DNA of 64,000 bases from NCBI RefSeq assembly GCF_047303325.1, contig NZ_JBKBEX010000009.1:91489-155488 (forward strand), in the 5' to 3' direction. Within the stretch, counting starts at the first letter, position 1, and every line of letters begins with the position of its first letter. The translations under genes and the position numbers were made by a program. Shown here piece by piece: positions 1 through 7,036 of this stretch. This DNA is from Polaromonas sp047303325. GTDB taxonomy: Bacteria > Pseudomonadota > Gammaproteobacteria > Burkholderiales > Burkholderiaceae_C. Below the pieces are notes generated by a model. That model saw only the letters and a list, made by a program, of their open reading frames with translations, did no database searches and was not told the origin of the DNA.

Positions 1-38
1 AAGCAGATGCGCGTTCATCGCGCAAACCACCCGCCATG

Positions 39-64
39 AAAAACGGCCGCGCGAGGCGGCCGTT
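39..64 (-). terminator. Rho-independent terminator of the gentisate operon
   Basis: A perfect 9-bp stem (42-50 with 56-64, arms AACGGCCGC/GCGGCCGTT) has a 5-nt loop. On the minus strand it is followed by a five-U run made by the A-run at 39-43. It lies about 50 bp past the stop of the fumarylpyruvate hydrolase gene. The plus-strand side has no T-run, so it serves the minus-strand operon. The first 38 bases of the window show nothing recognisable. Confidence 0.75.
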
Positions 65-114
65 CATGCTTGTCGCCGCCGCCTGCGGTGTGGGCGCGGA
101 CATGGGTAAAGGTG

Positions 115-810
115 TTACGCGACCTTGATGGTCAACGTGCCCAGGCCGGCCACGCTGCCGACCATGGTGTCGCCGGAGACCACCGCCCCCACACCTTCTG
201 GCGTGCCGGTATAAATCAAATCGCCGGGCTGCAGTTCCCAGGCCGTCGACAGGTGTTCAATGGTTTCGGCGATGTTCCAGATCAGTTTGGACACATTGCT
301 GCGCTGGCGGTCCGTGCCGTTGACCTGGATGTACAGCTCGGCATGGTTCACGTCGCCGGCCTGGGCCGCGGGCGTGATCGGGCCTATGGGCGCGGAGTGG
401 TCGTAAGCCTTGCCTATGCACCAGGGGCGGCCCTGTTTTTTCATCTCGCCCTGCAGGTCGCGGCGCGTCATGTCCAGGCCCACTGCGTAGCCGTAGATAT
501 GCTTGTGCGCGTCGGCGGCCTTGATGTTTTTGCCGCCCGTGCCTATGGCCACGACCAGCTCGATCTCATGGTGCAGGTTTTTGGTGAGGCTCGGGTAGGG
601 AATGGTGCCGGTGCTGCCGCCGTCCACCGCGACAATGGCGTCGGCCGGTTTCAGGAAGAAGAAGGGCGGCTCGCGGCCGGTAAAACCCATTTCCTTGGCG
701 TGCTCTTCGTAGTTGCGGCCCACGCAGTAAATGCGGTGCACGGGAAACCGCTCTTTGCTGCCGACGACGGGGACGGACACCGTGGCCGGTGGGGTGATGA
801 CAAAACTCAT
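115..810 (-). CDS. nagK: Fumarylpyruvate hydrolase (FAA hydrolase family)
   Basis: This 231-residue protein of the fumarylacetoacetate hydrolase fold should cleave fumarylpyruvate to fumarate and pyruvate, the last step of the gentisate pathway, in the cytoplasm. Family signatures are RIYCVGRNYEEHAKEMG near the N-terminus, FFFLKPADAI, the metal-ligand acid pair in HHEIELVV, and GDLIYTGTPEGVG near the C-terminus. The frame is open further upstream, but the ATG at 810 is chosen because it overlaps the gentisate dioxygenase stop as ATGA, implying translational coupling, and gives the usual family length. It is the last gene before a terminator. Related FAA hydrolases act on other acylpyruvates; the neighbouring dioxygenase is what points to fumarylpyruvate. 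Confidence 0.9.
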   Translation of the reverse strand: MSFVITPPATVSVPVVGSKERFPVHRIYCVGRNYEEHAKEMGFTGREPPFFFLKPADAIVAVDGGSTGTIPYPSLTKNLHHEIELVVAIGTGGKNIKAADAHKHIYGYAVGLDMTRRDLQGEMKKQGRPWCIGKAYDHSAPIGPITPAAQAGDVNHAELYIQVNGTDRQRSNVSKLIWNIAETIEHLSTAWELQPGDLIYTGTPEGVGAVVSGDTMVGSVAGLGTLTIKVA

Positions 811-1904
811 GACAACCTTTCTTCTCTGTGTATGCCCAGGGCCTGGTGCACCGGGCGGTCTGAAAAACTGAACAGCACACAAGATTGCGCCGAACGCAAT
901 TGCGCAGTGTGCCACGACGGAATCACAAAATGGTCGCGCGGGCCGAATTCAAAGGTACGGGTTTCGCCACCCTGCGTGATGTCGACCGAACCCGAGCCTT
1001 CGACCACGCTGAACACGGCGCCGTCGGTCTGGCGCCAGGGCTTGCCGGCAAAGCCCGCGGGCAGGCGCTGCATAAAGGTCGCCATGGTGGGCATGGGCGA
1101 GCCGCCCGTGGCCGGGTTCACATAGCGCAGCTTCACGCCGTCCCAGGCGTCGATGTCGGCATGGGCTTCCAGTTGATGCAGGGTCTCGCGCGTGCGTTCG
1201 TAAGGGTAGCTGAAGATGGGCGAGGTCTGGCCGAAAGGTGCGTCGTAGCGCATCGGCAGCATGTTGGCGCCGTAGCGGTGGCTGCTGATGCCCAGGGGCT
1301 TGGTGACTTCCTGCTGTTTGGCGCCGCCGTTCTCGGCAAAACCCGCGTCGAAAAAACGCAGCATGGGAATGTCCAGGCCGTCCAGCCAGACCACCGGCGC
1401 GTCGGATTCGACGCGGCCTTCAAGGCCGTGGTCGTGCCAGGTCCAGCTGGGCGTGATGATGAAGTCGCCGGGCTTCATCAGCGTGCGCTCGCCGTCGACG
1501 GCGGTGAAAGCGCCGTGGCCTTCAACGACAAAACGCAGCGCGCTTTGCGTGTGGCGGTGGCTGGGTGCGATTTCACCGGGCAGGATGACCTGCAGGCCGG
1601 CGTAGAGCGACTGCGTGATGCAAGACTGCCCGCGCAGGCCGGGGTTTTCCAGGATCAGCACGCGACGCACCGCCTCTTCGGCGGTGATCAGTTCGCCCGA
1701 CTGCATCAGGAAGGGACGCACGTCGGCATATTTCCACAACGCCGGCTGGCAGGGCGTGTTCGGCGACTGCGGCACCAGGGCGTGCAGCACTTCCCAGAGC
1801 GGCGTCATGCTGTGCGCCGAAATGGCCTCATAAAAAGCCTTGCGCGCGGCGCCGTTGGGCACGGCGCACTGGCCGTGGGCGGGGGGAGGGGGCGTCATGT
1901 CCAT
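807..1904 (-). CDS. Gentisate 1,2-dioxygenase
   Basis: The 365-residue bicupin ring-cleavage dioxygenase opens gentisate (2,5-dihydroxybenzoate) to maleylpyruvate using Fe(II). The first cupin shows the metal-binding cluster SHRHTQSALRFVVEG followed by the TWHDHGLEG segment. The second cupin carries GSGSVDITQGG and DHFVIPSWH. Length and the N-terminal LWEVLHALVP block fit the family. The ATG at 1904 lies 9 nt after a GAAGGA ribosome site; a second in-frame ATG two codons later is possible. Only 19 bp separate it from the FAD oxidoreductase upstream, and its stop overlaps the hydrolase start, so it is part of one transcript. The symbol varies between organisms (nagI, gdo, gtdA), so none is assigned. 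Confidence 0.93.
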   Translation of the reverse strand: MDMTPPPPAHGQCAVPNGAARKAFYEAISAHSMTPLWEVLHALVPQSPNTPCQPALWKYADVRPFLMQSGELITAEEAVRRVLILENPGLRGQSCITQSLYAGLQVILPGEIAPSHRHTQSALRFVVEGHGAFTAVDGERTLMKPGDFIITPSWTWHDHGLEGRVESDAPVVWLDGLDIPMLRFFDAGFAENGGAKQQEVTKPLGISSHRYGANMLPMRYDAPFGQTSPIFSYPYERTRETLHQLEAHADIDAWDGVKLRYVNPATGGSPMPTMATFMQRLPAGFAGKPWRQTDGAVFSVVEGSGSVDITQGGETRTFEFGPRDHFVIPSWHTAQLRSAQSCVLFSFSDRPVHQALGIHREERLS

Positions 1905-1923
1905 GAGGGGTGTCCTTCTTTGG

Positions 1924-3288
1924 TTAGAGATCGCCGTCGTTGTCGAAATACACGCCGTCCCGCGTGAGCAGCTGCTGCAGCTGCTTCACGTCGGTCTCGG
2001 CAAAACTCCGGCCCGCGCCGGGCATGGCCGCCGCCGTGCCGGCCGCTTGGCCCATCACAAAGCAGCCGCCGCTGGCGCGTGCGGCCGACTGGCCCTCATG
2101 CGTCATCGAGGCGCAGCGCCCGGCCACCAGCAGGTTGGCCACGCCCTGGGGCACCAGCATGCGCCAGGGCAGCTCGTTGTAGGTGCGGCCTTCAGCGGCG
2201 TCGACGTTGCGCGGAAACTGCCAGTCGATGCGGCCGTCGGCATGCAGCTCCATGGGCCAGGCGTTGATGCCGATGGCGTCTTCAAAACGGGCCGAGGAAA
2301 GGATGTCTTCGCCGCTCAGTGCGTACAGGCCTTTGATGCGGCGCGTCTCGCGTATGCCCACCTGGGGTGCGATGTCGACGATGGCGGAATCCGCGAAACC
2401 CGGCACTTCATTGCGCAGGAAGCGGAAGTATTCGGTGATCTGGCGCCGGCCCTCGAGTTCGCCCTCGCTCAGTTGCCGCGCGTCGGTGGCGTCCATGGCC
2501 GTGCCCTGGGCGTTGCGGATTTGCGTGACGTTGGCGCGCCATTCGGCCGGGTTCTTTTGCGGCCTGAGGATGGCGCCCTCGCGCGGAAACTTGTAGCGGC
2601 CCGGCTCACGTGCCTGGCTTTCGGCCATCAGCGTGTTGATGGCCTTGAACTCGCCGACGGCCGCCAGCGCGCGCGACGCGTCGACATGGCCGACACGGAA
2701 CATGGTCGAGGGAAACAGCGCACTGCCGTGGCCGTCGCCGAGCTCAAACGGCACACCCGCGAAGTTCGCCACATCGGCATCGCCCGAGCAATCGATAAAA
2801 CGTGTGGCGCGTATCGCCTGGCGGCCCGACTTGGTTTCCACCACCAGGGCGCCGATTTGGTCACCCTCCATCACCACGGCCGCGGCCCAGGCATGAAAGA
2901 GGATGTGCACGCCGGCGGCCACCAGCAGCTGGTCGGCCGCGCATTTATAGGCCGACACGTCATAGGAGCGCACGCGTATGCGGCCCTGCATGCCGTCCTG
3001 CGGCGCATTGAGGCCGCCCAGCGCGTCAATGCGCTGCAACAGGTCGTCGGCGACGCCGCGCACCACCTGCCGCATTTCGCCGTTCTTGCGGCCGTACAGG
3101 CCCGCGAAATTGGTGACGCCACCAGCCGTACCCATGCCGCCCAGGAAACCGTAGCGCTCCACCAGCAAGGTGCGCGCGCCATGCCGCGCGGCACTGACGC
3201 TGGCAGCCAGGCCGGCGGGGCCGCCGCCAATCACAACGACGTCAAATTCGCCGTAGATAGGTAGACTGCGCGCGGGTTCGGTGATCAA
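1924..3288 (-). CDS. FAD-dependent oxidoreductase of unknown substrate (FAD_oxidored-type)
   Basis: The 454-residue flavoprotein has an N-terminal Rossmann dinucleotide-binding motif (VVVIGGGPAGLAAS, about residues 17-30), the ERYGFLGGMGTAGG segment typical of the FAD_oxidored group, ATRFIDCSGDADVANFAG in the middle and a C-terminal GCFVMGQAAGTAAAM FAD-contact motif. No signal peptide is seen. The only plausible start is a TTG at 3288, because no Met precedes the Rossmann fold. It sits between the Bug receptor and gentisate dioxygenase genes in the same orientation. No step of the classical 3-hydroxybenzoate route needs it, so it may oxidise a related substrate that feeds the pathway. The family call is firm; the function is unknown. 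Confidence 0.75.
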   Translation of the reverse strand: MITEPARSLPIYGEFDVVVIGGGPAGLAASVSAARHGARTLLVERYGFLGGMGTAGGVTNFAGLYGRKNGEMRQVVRGVADDLLQRIDALGGLNAPQDGMQGRIRVRSYDVSAYKCAADQLLVAAGVHILFHAWAAAVVMEGDQIGALVVETKSGRQAIRATRFIDCSGDADVANFAGVPFELGDGHGSALFPSTMFRVGHVDASRALAAVGEFKAINTLMAESQAREPGRYKFPREGAILRPQKNPAEWRANVTQIRNAQGTAMDATDARQLSEGELEGRRQITEYFRFLRNEVPGFADSAIVDIAPQVGIRETRRIKGLYALSGEDILSSARFEDAIGINAWPMELHADGRIDWQFPRNVDAAEGRTYNELPWRMLVPQGVANLLVAGRCASMTHEGQSAARASGGCFVMGQAAGTAAAMPGAGRSFAETDVKQLQQLLTRDGVYFDNDGDL

Positions 3289-3304
3289 GTTGCACCCCCG
3301 TCCA

Positions 3305-3489
3305 GGCTCACTGCGTGTAGCCTGTTCCCCCCTTGAGGGGGCGGCGCCTGCGGCCTGGCAAAGCCGGTTCCGCGGCCCCCACTGGTTGTGCTCCCAGAAC
3401 TCTTAAGCCCAGCATGAGCCGCGGAACCGGCTTTGCCGGGCCGCAGGCGGGCGGCCTCCTCGGGGGGCAGAGAGCTACACGCAGTGAGC
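3305..3489. repeat. Long GC-rich intergenic palindrome, copy A of a dispersed family
   Basis: The 217-bp gap between the Bug receptor and FAD oxidoreductase genes is filled by an imperfect inverted repeat. The left arm is 3305-3377 and the right arm 3416-3489, with about a 38-nt loop. Outer arms carry CTCACTGCGTGTAG and its complement; inner arms carry CAAAGCCGGTTCCGCGGC and its complement. Partial copies of the same motifs lie at 16069-16180 and 27964-28138. It could form a cruciform in DNA or a strong hairpin in the operon mRNA. Confidence 0.75.
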
Positions 3490-3505
3490 GAACGTGGGGG
3501 CATCA

Positions 3506-4474
3506 TTACTCCAGCTTGATGCCGCGCGACTGGATGATGCCGCCCAGGATGGCGGCTTCGTCCTTCACGCGGCTTTTGAGGCCATCGGGCGAAGTGCCCA
3601 CGGCCTGCCAGCCCTGGTTAAACAGTTTTTGCCGGGTGTCGGCGTCGCGGATGATGCGCGGCACTTCCTGCGCCAGCCGTGCCTGGGCAGCTTTGGAGAG
3701 GTTTGCCGGGCCTATCAGCGCCGTCCACACCTCGAGGTTGACCTTGCTCACGCCGGCGTCGGCCAGCGGCGGCACCTCGGGCACCAGCGAGGAGCGCCCG
3801 CCGGCCAGGCCTATGGCCTTGAGCTTGCCGGCGCGCACATGCGGCATGGCCACGCCCGGCGGAATCAGCGCCATCTGGATCTGGCCGCCCAGCATGGCGG
3901 TGACCACCTGCGGGTTGCCGGCAAAGGGCACGTGCACCGGCGTAAGGCCGGGCACGCGGCTTTTGAGCAGTTCCATGCCCAGGTGGGCGACCGAGCCGTT
4001 GCCGACCGAGCCGTAGTTCCATTGGGCGCCGCCCTGGCGCGCGGCGGTGAAGAAGTCGGCCCCGCCGGGCTCGTTCGCGGGCGCCACCAGCACCAGCGGC
4101 GCGGTGGCCAGCAGCGAGATGGGCGTGAAATCTTTGGCTGGGTCGTAAGGCAGCTTGGGATACAGCAGCTTGGCCGAGGTCAGGTTGCCGTTGATGACGA
4201 CACCCAGCGTGTGGTCGTCGGTGGCCTTGGCGACCTGGTCGGCCGCGATATTGCCCGATGCGCCGGGCTTGTTGTCGATGACCACCGGCTGGCCGAGCGC
4301 GCGGCTCAGCGGCTCGGCCAGGGTGCGGGCCGCCATGTCGGGTGTGGAGCCGCCTGGAAATCCCACGATGATGCGCACCGGTTTTGTCGGCCAGGCGGTG
4401 GGGGCCGCCGCTGCGGCTGGTTGCGCGCAGGCGGCGAAAAATACGGTGGAAAACAAGGCGAAAAAAGGCTTCAT
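3506..4474 (-). CDS. Bug-family periplasmic solute-binding protein (TctC-like)
   Basis: The 322-residue extracytoplasmic receptor belongs to the Bordetella-uptake-gene/TctC family, which binds carboxylated or aromatic acids for uptake. It starts with a signal peptide (about residues 1-22, a hydrophobic run ending in an Ala-rich stretch). The family hallmark PVRIIVGFPGGSTPDMAAR follows, then VIDNKPGASGNIAADQVAKA and the ligand-pocket region VHVPFAGNPQVVTAMLGGQI. GTG at 4477 and ATG at 4474 are adjacent in frame; the ATG is preferred. It lies 24 bp after the hydroxylase gene, so it probably binds 3-hydroxybenzoate, gentisate or a related acid. No TctA/TctB membrane genes are present, which is usual for orphan Bug proteins. 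Confidence 0.85.
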   Translation of the reverse strand: MKPFFALFSTVFFAACAQPAAAAAPTAWPTKPVRIIVGFPGGSTPDMAARTLAEPLSRALGQPVVIDNKPGASGNIAADQVAKATDDHTLGVVINGNLTSAKLLYPKLPYDPAKDFTPISLLATAPLVLVAPANEPGGADFFTAARQGGAQWNYGSVGNGSVAHLGMELLKSRVPGLTPVHVPFAGNPQVVTAMLGGQIQMALIPPGVAMPHVRAGKLKAIGLAGGRSSLVPEVPPLADAGVSKVNLEVWTALIGPANLSKAAQARLAQEVPRIIRDADTRQKLFNQGWQAVGTSPDGLKSRVKDEAAILGGIIQSRGIKLE

Positions 4475-4498
4475 CACGGTCCCTGAGGCTTTAAAGCT

Positions 4499-5698
4499 TT
4501 ATTGGAACAGTTTTGACGGCTCGATCCCGTCGTACATCCACTTCAGGCCGGCGAAGCCCGCGCTTTCGGTGCCGCTCTGGAACATCTGGTTGCGAAGTTC
4601 GCGCTGCACGCCGGCCGCATGGTAAATATCGCCATAAAAACGAGCGGTCAGCTGCACGCGACCGGTGCGCAGGTAGCGCTTTTGCTGGTACTTCTGGAAC
4701 GCTTTTTCCACGTCGCCGCGGGTATGACGCAGCGCTTCGCGCAGGACTACAGCGTCTTCGATGGCCTGGCCTGCGCCCTGGGCCAGGTACTGCAGCATGG
4801 GGTGGGCCGCGTCGCCCAGCAAGGTCACGCGCCTGTCTGTCCAGTTCTTCACCGGTTCGCGGTCGCACAGCACCCACATCTTCCAGGTCTCTATCTTGCC
4901 CAGCAGTTCCTTGACCTGCGGGCATGCCCCGGCGAAACGCTCGTTGAGCTCGGCCGTGTCGCCAAAGGTGTTCCAGCCTTCGTCGTATTTATTGCTGTGG
5001 AAGACCGCGACCAGGTTGAAGAGTTCGCCGCGGCGCAGCGGGTAGTGCACCAGGTGGGTTTTTTCGCCGCCCCAGAGCAGCACGTCGTCGCTCCACAAAT
5101 GGGCCGGAACATCCTCGCGCTTGAGCACCGCGCGGTAGGCGATGTGGCCGGACACGCGGGGCTTGCCGTCGCCGACCACGGCCTCGCGGATGCGGCTCCA
5201 CATGCCGTCGGCACCTATCAGCGCGCTGCCTTCAACGACTTCACCGCCTTCAAGTTTCACAGTCACGCCGTCGGCCGACTGGTCATAGGACTCCACCTTG
5301 GCATGCGTGCGCAGGGTGATGTTGGGCTGGGCGCGGCAGGCGTCCAGGAAGACCTGGTGCAGGTCGGCGCGGTAAATCACGCCGTAGGGGAAGCCGTAAG
5401 TCGCTCGGGCCAGGTCGCCCAGCGGCACGCGCACGACTTTCTCGCCGGTGCGCACGTCGTTCATGCCCAGGCCGGTGGGGAAGAAGGCCACGCGGTTGAT
5501 GGCCTCGGTCAGGCCCAGGTAGTCGAACATGCGGAAGATGTTGGGGCTCAGCTGGATGCCGGCACCGATCTCGCCGAAGCTCGCCGCCTGCTCGAACAGG
5601 GTCACACGGTGACCGTCCTGGGCCAGCACCATGGCCGCGGCCAGCCCGCCAATGCCGCCGCCCGAGACGAGGAGAGGAAGTGCGGATGTTTGTGCCAT
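4499..5698 (-). CDS. 3-hydroxybenzoate 6-hydroxylase (FAD monooxygenase)
   Basis: The 399-residue class A flavoprotein monooxygenase should convert 3-hydroxybenzoate to gentisate with NAD(P)H and O2. It shows the N-terminal GxGxxG motif (LLVSGGGIGGLAAAMVLA, residues 9-26), the ASFGEIGAGIQLSPN segment typical of 3-hydroxybenzoate/salicylate hydroxylases, the DG motif (GADGMWSRIR) and the C-terminal GDAAHPMLQYLAQGAGQAIED FAD/ribityl motif. It is the first gene of the gentisate operon, directly divergent from a MarR regulator. A salicylate 5-hydroxylase-like role is less likely because that enzyme is a multicomponent Rieske system. The pathway position next to gentisate dioxygenase supports the 6-hydroxylase call. 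Confidence 0.87.
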   Translation of the reverse strand: MAQTSALPLLVSGGGIGGLAAAMVLAQDGHRVTLFEQAASFGEIGAGIQLSPNIFRMFDYLGLTEAINRVAFFPTGLGMNDVRTGEKVVRVPLGDLARATYGFPYGVIYRADLHQVFLDACRAQPNITLRTHAKVESYDQSADGVTVKLEGGEVVEGSALIGADGMWSRIREAVVGDGKPRVSGHIAYRAVLKREDVPAHLWSDDVLLWGGEKTHLVHYPLRRGELFNLVAVFHSNKYDEGWNTFGDTAELNERFAGACPQVKELLGKIETWKMWVLCDREPVKNWTDRRVTLLGDAAHPMLQYLAQGAGQAIEDAVVLREALRHTRGDVEKAFQKYQQKRYLRTGRVQLTARFYGDIYHAAGVQRELRNQMFQSGTESAGFAGLKWMYDGIEPSKLFQ

Positions 5699-5754
5699 AG
5701 GTGAGAGATGGGTAAAGGCTGGGCCAGGGAGGGCTTGGGTCGGATGCCTTTATG

Positions 5755-5768
5755 ATAAGTATACTTAT
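5755..5768. promoter_or_regulatory. 14-bp palindrome, probable MarR operator
   Basis: ATAAGTATACTTAT is a perfect palindrome in the 134-bp gap between the divergent hydroxylase and MarR genes, in a short AT-rich island within GC-rich sequence. MarR dimers usually bind such 14-18 bp palindromes in divergent promoters. It would control the gentisate operon and perhaps the regulator itself. Assignment is by position and symmetry only. Confidence 0.6.
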
Positions 5769-5832
5769 TAATAGGGTGCTCGGTACCTTGGTAGTTACCC
5801 TGAATTGCAAAGCGGGCCGTTAAACTCCGCAC

Positions 5833-6276
5833 ATGGCAAAAACATTTAATTTCAGTGAAGCTCCCGGGCACCTGATCCGCCGTGCGCAACAGCTCGCGGT
5901 GGCGATTTTCATGGAGGAGACGGCCGGTTTCGATGCCACACCGGTGCAGTTTGCCATCCTGAATGCTTTGATGGACGACCCCGGCGAAGACCAGATCACG
6001 CTGTCGGGCCGGGTGGCCTTCGATCCGGCCACCTTCGGCTCGGTGATAGGGCGGCTGGAAGCCAAGGGCTGGGTCAAGCGCGAGGCCGACCCCTCCGACA
6101 AGCGCCGCAAACTGCTGTGGACCACGCCCGAGGGCGAAAAAATCGCGCTGCAGATGAAGCGCGCCGTCGGCAAGACCCAGCAGCGCATCCTGGCCCCGCT
6201 GGACGAGAACGAGCGGGTCCAGTTCAACCAGTTGCTGGCCAAGCTGGTCACCGGCCACGAGAATGACGGCCGTTAG
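5833..6276 (+). CDS. MarR-family transcriptional regulator
   Basis: The 147-residue protein has a winged helix-turn-helix in the middle (about residues 40-95: TPVQFAILNAL through ITLSGRVAFDPATFGSVIGRLEAKGWVKREADPSDKRRK, quoted in parts) with the family DxRxK-type wing (PSDKRRKLL) and C-terminal dimerisation helices. It is divergent from the 3-hydroxybenzoate operon. The known regulator MobR of Comamonas, also a MarR protein, responds to 3-hydroxybenzoate, so this gene is likely the repressor of that operon, released by the substrate. The start is the only ATG in a suitable position. Its transcript ends at a strong hairpin just downstream. Confidence 0.85.
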   Translation: MAKTFNFSEAPGHLIRRAQQLAVAIFMEETAGFDATPVQFAILNALMDDPGEDQITLSGRVAFDPATFGSVIGRLEAKGWVKREADPSDKRRKLLWTTPEGEKIALQMKRAVGKTQQRILAPLDENERVQFNQLLAKLVTGHENDGR

Positions 6277-6305
6277 GCCGACACGTCAACAAACAATAAA
6301 AAACA

Positions 6306-6334
6306 AAAACGGGGCTTTTTAGCCCCGTTTTTTT
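6306..6334. terminator. Bidirectional Rho-independent terminator
   Basis: The stem AAACGGGGCT/AGCCCCGTTT (6307-6316 with 6321-6330) has a TTTT loop. A run of seven Ts (6328-6334) follows on the plus strand, and A-rich sequence flanks the other side. It separates the convergent MarR gene (+) and the Rieske operon (-) and can serve both. Confidence 0.85.
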
Positions 6335-6364
6335 ATTGGATCCGGCGAAGCCTCACGCCATACT

Positions 6365-6667
6365 TCAGGCCGACTTGGCGAGCAGGTCGAAATGCTCCAC
6401 TGTGGGCGGGCCGGCAAAAAACGGCCCGACGATGGCGCGCCAGTCGGCAAAAGCCGGCGACTGGCGGAAGTCGACGGTGTGGTTTTCCAGCGTATCCCAG
6501 AAAATCTGCAGGATGTAGCGCTCGGGGCTTTCAATGCCCTTGTTGACCTTGAAACCCTGGAAGCCCTTGGCCTTGGAAATCACCTCCCGCAGGCCGCGCT
6601 GTATGGCTTCGTCAAAGGCGGCCTGCTGGCCGGGGTGGATGCGGATGTCGGCGAGTTCGAGAATCAT
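6365..6667 (-). CDS. ABM-domain (antibiotic biosynthesis monooxygenase-like) protein
   Basis: The 100-residue protein is a single dimeric alpha/beta-barrel ABM domain: an N-terminal strand (ILELADIRIHPGQQAAFDEA), a central region with GFQGFKVNKGIESPERYIL and the WDTLENHTVDFRQSPAFADW segment ending in a conserved HF. Such proteins are small cofactor-free oxygenases, quinone-handling enzymes or dimer-forming accessory proteins. It is the last gene of the Rieske/GS-like operon, 28 bp after the ferredoxin, with an AAAGGAG site upstream. Its substrate cannot be read from the sequence. A plausible role is handling a reactive product of the oxygenase. Confidence 0.7.
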   Translation of the reverse strand: MILELADIRIHPGQQAAFDEAIQRGLREVISKAKGFQGFKVNKGIESPERYILQIFWDTLENHTVDFRQSPAFADWRAIVGPFFAGPPTVEHFDLLAKSA

Positions 6668-6695
6668 GAAAAAAACACTCCTTTGCTTCGATGTC

Positions 6696-7019
6696 TCAGT
6701 ATTGGGTTGCCGGTAACTGTACCGTCAATCCGTCCAGTGCCGGCGTGAGCTTGATCTGGCAGCTCAGGCGGCTGGCGGCAGTGCGCGGCGCGGCGGTGAA
6801 TTCCAGCATGCCCAGTTCCTCGCCATCGGGCGGCGGCAGGCTGGACGCGAAGGGCTCCTGGACATGCACATGGCAGGTGGCGCAGGTCAGCAGCCCGCCG
6901 CAGTCGGCCGCGATGCCGTCAATGCCGGCCGCCACGGCTGCCTCCATCAGGCTTTTGCCGGGCTTGCCTTGTACCGAAGTGGCGCGGCCGTCGGCTGCGA
7001 TGAAATGAAGGGTGATCAT
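6696..7019 (-). CDS. [2Fe-2S] ferredoxin (adrenodoxin type)
   Basis: The 107-residue electron carrier has a plant/adrenodoxin-type cluster-binding motif, C-x5-C-x2-C (DCGGLLTCATCHVHV, about residues 40-54), and the fourth Cys in SRLSCQIKL about 38 residues later. The ATG at 7019 is chosen over an in-frame TTG at 7040, which would overlap the ligase stop. It lies between the GS-like gene and the ABM gene in one operon headed by a Rieske oxygenase, so it probably passes electrons to that oxygenase. Adrenodoxin-type ferredoxins serve some Rieske oxygenases this way. No ferredoxin reductase is encoded nearby, so a shared cellular reductase would be needed. Confidence 0.88.
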   Translation of the reverse strand: MITLHFIAADGRATSVQGKPGKSLMEAAVAAGIDGIAADCGGLLTCATCHVHVQEPFASSLPPPDGEELGMLEFTAAPRTAASRLSCQIKLTPALDGLTVQLPATQY

Positions 7020-7036
7020 GAAGTGGGGCGGTTTCG

